NCBI GenBank assembly: GCA_002388885.1
Contig: DGNI01000189.1
Span: forward strand, 5,782 to 18,758
Length of the DNA stretch: 12,977 bases
DNA from: Parvularculaceae bacterium UBA4496
Lineage (GTDB): Bacteria; Pseudomonadota; Alphaproteobacteria; Caulobacterales; Parvularculaceae
Direction of reading: 5' to 3'
Shown in pieces: positions 1 through 6,436 of the stretch (position 1 is its first letter; every line of letters begins with the position of its first letter). The notes below the pieces were generated by a model. It was given only the letters and a program-made list of their open reading frames with translations. It made no database searches and was not told the origin of the DNA. The translations under genes were made by a program, and so were the position numbers.

Positions 1-1
1 C

Positions 2-541
2 GACGAACAATCCGAACAATGCCGCCTCATTTCGCGCAAGGAAATTTCCTCCGAAGCGATCATGAGCGCCGATCAAATTCTCGTCGGCGCCAACCGCACA
101 CGCAAACGGTACAATGATCGCTTGCGCCAACTGCACGGATTTTCCGGCCCCTCGCCCGAGGCGGGCGAAAAACTCGTCTGTCTACGGAATAATAAAAAGA
201 AAGGCCTCCTCAACGGCGGCATCTGGACTGTTGATCGGCAAATGAAACCGAAAGGCAAACGCGTGCGGTTTTCCGTTCGCCCCGAAGAAGGCGGCAAAGC
301 CGTAACAGTTTCCGTGCCGCAAGGGTTTTTCATCGAGGGTCCTGAAAACGTGCCCTGGCTGCAGCGCAAAGGCGCCGATGAGTTCGACTACGGCTACGCC
401 CTTACGGTTCACAAGGCGCAAGGTTCGCAATGGGACGATGTCGTCCTGTTCGATGAAAGCTATATGTTCCGCGAACACGGCGCCCGATGGCTCTACACCG
501 GCGTCACACGGGCCGCAGAACGCCTGACTTTGGTGCGTTAA
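2..541 (+). CDS. RecD-like DNA helicase, C-terminal part (5' end outside window)
   Basis: The frame is open from base 2, so the gene starts before the window and only the last 179 residues are visible. They match the C-terminal half of superfamily 1B helicases of the RecD/Dda/TraA type (UvrD_C_2 domain). The segment YGYALTVHKAQGSQWDDVV is helicase motif V, with the typical HKAQGSQ core. The segment WLYTGVTRAAERL near the end is motif VI, whose arginine contacts ATP. The Walker A and B motifs must lie upstream, outside the window. The family couples ATP hydrolysis to 5'-3' unwinding of DNA. Whether this one works in recombination repair or with another partner cannot be told from the fragment. 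The protein ends a few residues after motif VI, as in stand-alone RecD-like helicases, so the 3' end looks intact. The DUF805 gene follows after 67 bp and probably has its own promoter. Confidence 0.88.
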   Translation, partial: DEQSEQCRLISRKEISSEAIMSADQILVGANRTRKRYNDRLRQLHGFSGPSPEAGEKLVCLRNNKKKGLLNGGIWTVDRQMKPKGKRVRFSVRPEEGGKAVTVSVPQGFFIEGPENVPWLQRKGADEFDYGYALTVHKAQGSQWDDVVLFDESYMFREHGARWLYTGVTRAAERLTLVR

Positions 542-547
542 CGCTCC

Positions 548-575
548 TTGCACGGAAAACGAACGCCGTTAGAAT
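548..575 (+). promoter_or_regulatory. Candidate sigma-70-type promoter for the DUF805 gene
   Basis: TTGCAC at 548-553 and TAGAAT at 570-575 are separated by 16 bp. The -10 element matches the consensus at five of six positions; the -35 matches only in TTG. Transcription would start near 582, giving a leader of about 27 bases before the ATG at 609. This is a pattern match only. Read-through from the helicase gene is also possible. Confidence 0.35.
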
Positions 576-608
576 CATCCGCTAGCGCGCCATGGAAGGG
601 AGAGCGTC

Positions 609-968
609 ATGGATATACAGCAGTCTGTAAAAACAGTGTTGGGCAACTACGCCAAGTTCGACGGCCGTTCCGGCAGGCCGGAATTCTGGTGGTGGTTCCT
701 CGCCTATTTCGTCGCTTACGCCGTCGTCTACTTCGTTGGCGGTATGCTTGGCATGGGGCAACTGCTCGCCAGCATTCTGGCGCTGGCGGTGCTTGTACCC
801 AACGTCGCCGTCAGCGTTCGTAGGTTTCACGATATAGGGAAATCGGGATGGTGGTGCCTGATCTTTCTCATTCCAATCGTGAACATCATCGCCCTGATCT
901 ATTTTTTCACCAAAACCTCGGAAGGGCCCAACCAGTACGGCGAAGGCCCGCAGGGCCCTGCCGCCTGA
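609..968 (+). CDS. DUF805 family inner-membrane protein
   Basis: This 119-residue protein has the usual size and layout of the DUF805 (YhaH-like) family. The N-terminal motif NYAKFDGRSGRPEFWWW (residues 13-29) is typical, including FxGRxxRxEFW. The RRFHDIGKSGWW segment (71-82) is the family's other hallmark and sits between membrane segments. Three hydrophobic stretches are visible at about 28-47, 51-70 and 82-101, followed by a short glycine/proline-rich tail. The ATG at 609 is preceded by GGGAG at 599-603, a good ribosome-binding site. No biochemical function is established for the family; a role in membrane or envelope physiology is inferred at best. It ends 24 bp from the convergent secreted-protein gene, so the neighbours say little about its job. 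Confidence 0.92.
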   Translation: MDIQQSVKTVLGNYAKFDGRSGRPEFWWWFLAYFVAYAVVYFVGGMLGMGQLLASILALAVLVPNVAVSVRRFHDIGKSGWWCLIFLIPIVNIIALIYFFTKTSEGPNQYGEGPQGPAA

Positions 969-992
969 TTTCGTCGAGCCATCAAAGCCTGT

Positions 993-1670
993 TTAATGAG
1001 CGGGGTCGATGTGCCCCGCTCTTCCATTTACGGGGATGGCGATGATCGCCCGCGCCGTGCCTCCAGCTTCGGCGATGACCGGGTCGCCGCTACCGATGGA
1101 AAACCCGCCCAGCATCTCATTGGTGTAACCCGGCGCATAAACCATCACATGCGGATGCCAGGCGCCGACATTGGGCCCCAGCCGCTGCGCGCCAGAATAC
1201 ATATACGCAAACGCAACGCCGTCGAGTTCCGGTAATTGACCTGACGCATAAGCCGCCAGAACCGCATCCCTGATTTCATCGTGAGACTTGCCTTTCACGC
1301 CGAGCGCAGCGCGCATCAGTTGTTCCTTCATCGGGGTTCCTGACGCCTTCGGATCGAAACAGATGGGCGCAATCACGCCTCCTGGCGTTTCAAAGATCTT
1401 TTTTTGCGTGTCGAACGCCGCGCCCCAGCGGCGCATGACGAGGCAGTTGAAACCGTTGTCACCTTCTTCTGCCTGTTCGTAACCGTCTTCTGTCAGAACC
1501 CATACGGCCGCAGCGGCCGACGCTGCTTCCGGCGCGGCGCTGCGCGCGACGGTGATTTCCTTTTCACGCGGCCAAAATTCGCCGGCAGTTTCGTCCGCTG
1601 TTGCAGCGCCGGACGCGCCGAGCAGCATGATCGCTGCCGCAACGCCAAATTTAATCATAGAGTCTTTCAT
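993..1670 (-). CDS. Secreted or periplasmic protein of unknown function
   Basis: I do not recognise the family. I chose the ATG at 1670 (225 residues). It lies 7 bases downstream of AGGA on the coding strand, while the earlier in-frame starts at 1700 and 1676 lack a well-placed site. With this start the N-terminus is a classic signal peptide: MKDSMIKFG, a hydrophobic run (VAAAIMLLGASGA) and a likely cleavage after ATA, near residue 25. The mature part begins acidic, has an alanine-rich stretch near 45-55 and then a mixed soluble domain. It contains two cysteines (in NCLVMRR and ICFDP) that could form a periplasmic disulfide. The motif GAWHPHVMVYAPGY near residue 170 and a glycine-rich segment near 190-205 stand out. 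It has no membrane anchor after the signal. It converges with the DUF805 gene, and its last codons lie inside an inverted repeat. Confidence 0.85.
   Translation of the reverse strand: MKDSMIKFGVAAAIMLLGASGAATADETAGEFWPREKEITVARSAAPEAASAAAAVWVLTEDGYEQAEEGDNGFNCLVMRRWGAAFDTQKKIFETPGGVIAPICFDPKASGTPMKEQLMRAALGVKGKSHDEIRDAVLAAYASGQLPELDGVAFAYMYSGAQRLGPNVGAWHPHVMVYAPGYTNEMLGGFSIGSGDPVIAEAGGTARAIIAIPVNGRAGHIDPAH
998..1021. terminator. Inverted repeat between convergent genes, possible terminator
   Basis: GAGCGGGG at 998-1005 and CCCCGCTC at 1014-1021 form a perfect 8-bp GC-rich stem around an 8-base loop. It sits 30 bp after the DUF805 stop and overlaps the last codons of the convergent secreted-protein gene. 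No real T tract follows on either strand: TTCC on the plus side, ATTAAA on the minus side. As an intrinsic terminator it is therefore weak. It could equally protect mRNA 3' ends. Confidence 0.4.
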
Positions 1671-1730
1671 CGCCATTTCCTTTGTACTGCTCAGGCGCAA
1701 TCCCCGTCAGAGCAATGACGTTCGAAAACA

Positions 1731-1742
1731 GTCGATTTCGAC
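1731..1742. repeat. 12-bp inverted repeat upstream of the secreted-protein gene
   Basis: GTCGA-TT-TCGAC is a near-continuous dyad in the 98-bp gap between the DUF3137 gene and the secreted-protein gene. On the minus strand it falls between TTTACA (1749-1754, five of six matches to a -35 box) and a poor -10 candidate at 1725-1730. An operator position is possible. It could also be a weak hairpin at the 3' end of the DUF3137 transcript. It is short enough to be chance. Confidence 0.25.
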
Positions 1743-1768
1743 AAACGCTGTAAATTTCCCCCCGCCCA

Positions 1769-2740
1769 TCAGGCCTGGCGGATGGCATCCACGGAAAAGG
1801 CGCCGTCCATCCGTCCTTCGACACGCTTCAGGAGAACGTCGATAAGATCATAAATAAGGTCGAATTCCTTGAGGATTTTTTCGACCCGCGCCGGCCCGCG
1901 CAAAGGCTTGAACATCGAACCCATATTGAGCTTGTCGCCGGTTTCAAGCGCGAGAAACAGCTTTCCGCCCGAAAAGGCCGCACGCAGTTTAGCGCCGTCG
2001 AAAAGCCGGTCCAGCTCTTCAAACCGCTCCAGCACCAGTGGATCAAGAAGTTCTCGCGCCTCAACCTGATCGGTCGACCAGGCTTCAAAAATTTTCTCGA
2101 ATTTCGACGAGACGATGCCGATGCGCTGAAAATTCTTTCCTGGCTTTTTCAAGCGATTGAAAACTCCTGCGTCGCGTTTGATGACTGTCTCGCCCAGGAA
2201 CCGTTTCTGGTAATCGACGACAAGGAGCTGCCCATGAAAAACCGTTCTGGTGCTGCTGTTTTTTCCGGATGTTTTGTATTTCAGATGCGCTTCACTGAAC
2301 ACAAAGCTCGCACCATGGCGTTCGCCCCTAACCTCATCCTCCCAGCTTTCCCGGTTGAAACTCGGTAACAGGTCCAGCCGGTCGAATTCAGCACAATATG
2401 ACGGCCGCGATATATTGCGTACATATCCAAGATTCAGATGGCTGCACACGCGTTCAAGCAAGCCATGAGTGATGTCGCCGCGCGTCTTGTTCAGCCTGTA
2501 ACCTGCAATGGCCAGCCCGATCATGCCGGCAATGAACGCCGCCTGGAAATTCCCCTCCCCGAACGGCCCGAAACGCAATGCCGCCGCAACGAGCACCCCT
2601 GCTGCGATTACTATCAAACCGGCCTGCATGACGGCTTTTTGCCGCGCATCTTCCTTGGCGCCGAGATACGGCGCAATCTCGCTTTCGTAATATTCGGGAA
2701 ACCCTCGAAACTCTTCGCGATGGGACGGCGTTTCGATCAT
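1769..2740 (-). CDS. DUF3137 domain membrane protein
   Basis: The 323-residue protein fits the DUF3137 family in size and order. A short soluble N-terminus is followed by two TM segments (about 38-55 and 65-82) and a long cytoplasmic domain. Family-like features in that domain are FHGQLLVVDYQKRFLGETVI (168-187) and SSKFEKIFEAWSTDQVEARELL (211-232), the latter matching the conserved EF-K-F-V-Y-DQVEARY-LTP block. The C-terminal part (from about 255) contains GGKLFLALETGDKLN, also usual for the family. No enzyme motif is visible and the family's function is unknown. The ATG at 2740 is preceded on the coding strand by AGGAGGGG, a very strong ribosome-binding site with a 5-base spacer. The gene is divergent from the hybrid kinase gene and shares a 186-bp upstream region with it; regulation in common is possible but unproven. 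Confidence 0.9.
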   Translation of the reverse strand: MIETPSHREEFRGFPEYYESEIAPYLGAKEDARQKAVMQAGLIVIAAGVLVAAALRFGPFGEGNFQAAFIAGMIGLAIAGYRLNKTRGDITHGLLERVCSHLNLGYVRNISRPSYCAEFDRLDLLPSFNRESWEDEVRGERHGASFVFSEAHLKYKTSGKNSSTRTVFHGQLLVVDYQKRFLGETVIKRDAGVFNRLKKPGKNFQRIGIVSSKFEKIFEAWSTDQVEARELLDPLVLERFEELDRLFDGAKLRAAFSGGKLFLALETGDKLNMGSMFKPLRGPARVEKILKEFDLIYDLIDVLLKRVEGRMDGAFSVDAIRQA

Positions 2741-2830
2741 CTGATCCCCTCCTGCGCATCATCTGCGTTTAGCAAGGCAGGCTAGTAGCGATTTGTTAAC
2801 CGCCGCTATACCGGGCGCGGAAAGTGATTA

Positions 2831-2836
2831 TTTATA
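2831..2836 (-). promoter_or_regulatory. Possible -10 element for the DUF3137 gene
   Basis: On the minus strand this reads TATAAA, five of six matches to the -10 consensus, in an AT-rich stretch of the divergent region. No convincing -35 element lies 16-18 bp upstream. The leader would be about 80 bases. The call is weak. Confidence 0.2.
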
Positions 2837-2864
2837 GCGATTTTTCCCTGCCGAAAACGGCCGT

Positions 2865-2883
2865 CTAACGGCGAATTAACCAT
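2865..2883 (+). promoter_or_regulatory. CtrA-like binding site upstream of the hybrid kinase gene
   Basis: CTAA at 2865-2868, seven bases, then TTAACCAT at 2876-2883. The alphaproteobacterial cell-cycle regulator CtrA recognises TTAA-N7-TTAA, and TTAACCAT is its well-known half-site. This site has one mismatch in the first half. It ends 43 bp before the GTG start of the kinase gene. A second TTAAC half-like match is at 2796-2800. The site overlaps a small dyad, GCCGT-CTA-ACGGC (2860-2872). Binding is inferred only. Confidence 0.35.
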
Positions 2884-2926
2884 ATCCGCCGATGCTCCCG
2901 CCGGAATTTAACGGAGCGTACCCGCT

Positions 2927-5900
2927 GTGAATAAGATGCCAGACGGGGTGTTTAAATTACTGCGTGTCGCCGAACATGCGCCCGAAGCGGTCGTTGACCA
3001 GCAGCTAAGGGAATTGAAGGTGCAAATCCCCCGGCTGATGGTCGCGATTGGCCTGTGCTCGGTATTCATGGGACTGTGGTCGATCAAGGATTTTCCTGTC
3101 GCAGTTGGCGCAGGCGTAGCCTTGTTCACCGCTTATATTGTGAAAAGGTTCTTTTATTGGCGCAAGCTCGACATCCATAAACTCAAACTTTCAGCCAAGC
3201 GCAAAATTATCAACTCGATGCTGCCAACCGTGATCGGGCTATCCATCGCCTGTTCCTTCAGCGCGTTTTATGTTTCCTACGGAGACTCGATTCAAGAACG
3301 TCTTCTCTGCGCATTCTGGGTATTATTCTGCAGCTCCATAAGCGCCTATGCGCTAGCATCCATCCCACGCGCCGCCGCCATCGTCGCTTATGGATGCATC
3401 GTTCCCTATGCATTGTTTCTCATCAGCCTCGCTGACCCGGTGACCCTGACCGTTGGCGGGTTAATGTTGTTCAAGTCGTATATTGTCTCCCAGCAACTGT
3501 CTCAAATCGGCAATGGTTTCGCCGAACTGTCACTGTTGCAGGATGACGCCCGACAAAACGCGGACAAAGCGCAGGAGCGATTTCGTCAGTTTATCGAATC
3601 TGCTTCTGACTGGGCATGGGAAATCGACGCGGCCGGCAAAATTTCCTACATCTCGCCGAGCTATGAAAAAATCACCGGGCAAAGCGTCCGCGGTTTTATC
3701 GGCTCGCCGGCTGTTAACGTGCTCCGAACGGGCGATAGCCGCGAAGACGATGCCGAACAGCAGTTCCTGAAAGCGTTTCAGGCGCACCAACCGATCAAGG
3801 ACGTACGTCACCGCGTCGCTGCAAAAAACAGCGCCGTCCTGATCGCATCAGCGAGCGGCTTGCCCCGTTTTGATCAGGCAGGAAAATTTCAGGGTTATGT
3901 AGGCTGGTCCCGCGATATAACCCGCCAGACAGAAGCCGAACGCCAGTTGCGGGAAAGCGAAGCGCGTTACAAAGACTTCTCACAGACTGCTGGCGACTGG
4001 ACATGGGAAGTCGACGCCAACCTGGTCTACACGTTTATCTCCAGCAGGGCGGAAGAAGTAACAGGGATCGATCATTCCCGCTTCATTGGAAAACCGATGA
4101 CGCTCGAAGGGAACGGAGTCAGCGCGAGCGAGTGGCGCGCGCTCCACAGCACAATCGAACAGCGCAAGCCGATTGACCACTTTATCTCCCATGTTGAATT
4201 CAATGAAGGCCGTCAGCTTTGGATGGAGCGCAACGCCCGTCCTATTTTTGATGTTGACGGAAAATTTGCCGGGTATCGCGGCGTCGCCCGCGACATCACA
4301 AAGCGCATCAAGGCCGAACAAGCTGCGGAAAAAGCGCTGCGCCAGGTTGAAGAAATCAACGCTCATCTGGAAGAAACAGTCCGCCAGCGCACAAAAGATA
4401 TAGAAAAGAATTCCGCACTGATACGTGAAGTCCTCGAGTCCATGGCGCACGGCATGGTGGTCATCGATCAGGATGATTGCACTATTATTGAGCTGAACGA
4501 AAAAGCCTGGCAAATGTCAGGCTTGCCAAAAGAAGCCTGGGCTGTCGGCAACGATATTCGAAAACTACTCCAGCTTGGCATCGACCATGGCATGTATGAA
4601 TTCAATTCCGTTGAAGATTATTTCGATACTTGCGACAAGGCGATCGCAGCCGATCAAGATTTCCGCGCTACCCGCCGTCAGAAAAACGGCGTTATCATTG
4701 AAGAAAGCGTGCGGACGCGCCCAACTGGCGGCAGGGTGATCACCTATCGCGACATTACCGACGCCCAGATTCGCGAAGATGAGCTGCGCGCCTTATCCGA
4801 ACAGCTCATGGTCTCCAAGGAAGAGGCTATCGCCGCTAACAGGGCGAAGTCGGAATTTCTCGCAAATATGAGTCACGAAATCCGCACGCCCATGAACGGC
4901 GTCATCGGCATGGCTTCCCTGCTTTTAGACACGAGACTTGACGACAAACAGAAAGACATGGCGCGTGTGATCGTCAGTTCGGGCGATGCGCTATTGAAAA
5001 TCATCAATGATATTCTTGACTTTTCCCGTCTTGAAGCCGGCAAGCTCCGACTTATCAAGGAGCCGTTTAACCTGCGCGATTGCATTGAAGACGTCGCCTC
5101 CTTGCTGGCCTTGCCGGTTGAAGAAAAAAATCTTGAGCTGATGGTGCGGGTATCGCCAAAGCTTAGAACGTCCTTTGTCGGCGATATCGGCCGCGTGCGA
5201 CAGGTGGTCACAAACCTTGTGGGCAACGCCGTAAAGTTCACTGAAAAAGGTCATATCCTGCTGGAAGTTGACGGCGTTCATCGTGGTGAAATTGCGGATG
5301 TCACGATTTCAGTGACAGATACGGGCTGCGGAATCCCTGACGAAAAACTGAAAGCGATTTTTCAAGAGTTCGAACAGGTCGACGGCTCGTCACAACGAAA
5401 ACATAACGGCGCCGGCCTCGGTCTCGCAATCAGCAAGAAAATGATTGAAGCCATGGGCGGTTCGATTACGGTCGAGAGCGAAGTCGGAAAGGGCTCGAGT
5501 TTCACCGTTCGCCTGCCGTTCGCGGTTGATGAAGAGGCGATGGCGAAACGCGAAAGTCGATCTTTTTCATTCCGCGGCGCGCGCGCGATTATCGTCGACG
5601 ATAATCCTGTCAACCGTACAATCCTGAAAGAACAGCTCTCTTCCTGGGGGCTCGCCGCCGATGTCGCCGAGAGCGCCGATGATGCGCTCAAAGCGCTTAA
5701 CGATGCTGCAGCAAGCAACAGCCCCTACACGATCGCGATTCTTGATTTTCAAATGCCAGGCGCCGATGGTGTTGAGCTCGCCCAGATGATCAAGCGCGAT
5801 GCGAAAATCGCTTCCATTCCACTAATCCTTCTGACCTCCGCAGGCCGAAAAGGTGATCCGCAGGGACTTTCCGGCGATCTTTTCTCGGCCTATCTCGTCA

Positions 5901-6436
5901 AACCGGCGCGCTCATCTATGCTGCTCGATTCCATTTTGACAGCCCTCAATGACGGCGCCGTCACGCAACTGCGGTCACAATCCTCGAAGCTGTCTGACGA
6001 TGACGATGCTCGCGCCTGTCCGTTCACGAGTGACGGAAAACCGCTGCGTGTCCTGGTGGCGGAAGACAACATCGTCAATCAGATGGTCGTCAAGGCGATG
6101 TTGGAAAAAATGCATTGCGACGTCACGATCGCCTCAAACGGCAGGATTGCGCTTGAAAAATATGCGGAAGCCGAACCGCAGGTCGTACTCATGGATATGT
6201 CGATGCCGGAAATGGACGGCGCCGAGGCAACCGCTCAAATCCGCAAGCTTCAGGAAAATACCGGCGTCAGTATTCCGATCATCGGCGTTACGGCCCATGC
6301 GCTGCGCGAAGACAAACAGAAATGCCTTGACGCCGGCATGGATGACTATTTGCCAAAACCCGTCAAACAGGACGCCTTGCTGGACATGCTGACCAAGTGG
6401 ACCGAAGGCAGGGTGAAAACCGGCACGAGCGGCTAA
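2927..6436 (+). CDS. Membrane-bound hybrid sensor histidine kinase with three PAS and two receiver domains
   Basis: The 1169-residue protein autophosphorylates on histidine and passes phosphate to its own receivers. Six TM segments lie at about 36-52, 55-74, 99-118, 126-144, 149-168 and 171-189. Two similar PAS/PAC units follow (about 218-335 and 348-465; compare SDWAWEIDAAGKISYIS with GDWTWEVDANLVYTFIS). Next come a coiled coil (about 463-498) and a third, divergent PAS (about 498-612). The HisKA box NMSHEIRTPMNGVIGM carries phospho-acceptor His650. The HATPase has N767 (N box), DTGCGIP from D798 and GAGLGL near 828-833. Receiver 1 has D891/D892, acceptor D940, T970 and K992. Receiver 2 has E1046/D1047, acceptor D1090, T1122 and K1144. 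All key residues are present, so both receivers should be active. There is no HPt domain, so onward transfer needs a partner encoded elsewhere. The GTG at 2927 is chosen because ACGGAG ends 10 bases upstream; the ATG at 2936 would be too far. The ligand and target are unknown. Confidence 0.96.
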   Translation: MNKMPDGVFKLLRVAEHAPEAVVDQQLRELKVQIPRLMVAIGLCSVFMGLWSIKDFPVAVGAGVALFTAYIVKRFFYWRKLDIHKLKLSAKRKIINSMLPTVIGLSIACSFSAFYVSYGDSIQERLLCAFWVLFCSSISAYALASIPRAAAIVAYGCIVPYALFLISLADPVTLTVGGLMLFKSYIVSQQLSQIGNGFAELSLLQDDARQNADKAQERFRQFIESASDWAWEIDAAGKISYISPSYEKITGQSVRGFIGSPAVNVLRTGDSREDDAEQQFLKAFQAHQPIKDVRHRVAAKNSAVLIASASGLPRFDQAGKFQGYVGWSRDITRQTEAERQLRESEARYKDFSQTAGDWTWEVDANLVYTFISSRAEEVTGIDHSRFIGKPMTLEGNGVSASEWRALHSTIEQRKPIDHFISHVEFNEGRQLWMERNARPIFDVDGKFAGYRGVARDITKRIKAEQAAEKALRQVEEINAHLEETVRQRTKDIEKNSALIREVLESMAHGMVVIDQDDCTIIELNEKAWQMSGLPKEAWAVGNDIRKLLQLGIDHGMYEFNSVEDYFDTCDKAIAADQDFRATRRQKNGVIIEESVRTRPTGGRVITYRDITDAQIREDELRALSEQLMVSKEEAIAANRAKSEFLANMSHEIRTPMNGVIGMASLLLDTRLDDKQKDMARVIVSSGDALLKIINDILDFSRLEAGKLRLIKEPFNLRDCIEDVASLLALPVEEKNLELMVRVSPKLRTSFVGDIGRVRQVVTNLVGNAVKFTEKGHILLEVDGVHRGEIADVTISVTDTGCGIPDEKLKAIFQEFEQVDGSSQRKHNGAGLGLAISKKMIEAMGGSITVESEVGKGSSFTVRLPFAVDEEAMAKRESRSFSFRGARAIIVDDNPVNRTILKEQLSSWGLAADVAESADDALKALNDAAASNSPYTIAILDFQMPGADGVELAQMIKRDAKIASIPLILLTSAGRKGDPQGLSGDLFSAYLVKPARSSMLLDSILTALNDGAVTQLRSQSSKLSDDDDARACPFTSDGKPLRVLVAEDNIVNQMVVKAMLEKMHCDVTIASNGRIALEKYAEAEPQVVLMDMSMPEMDGAEATAQIRKLQENTGVSIPIIGVTAHALREDKQKCLDAGMDDYLPKPVKQDALLDMLTKWTEGRVKTGTSG

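Noticed and set aside
182..553. 123-codon minus-strand frame opposite the helicase fragment
   Set aside because: The plus strand encodes clear helicase motifs V and VI here. The minus translation has no domain and no ribosome-binding site.
3980..4513. 177-codon open frame on the minus strand inside the hybrid kinase gene
   Set aside because: It lies wholly opposite a gene with intact PAS domains, its translation shows no recognisable motif, and it has no support from neighbours. It is a shadow frame.
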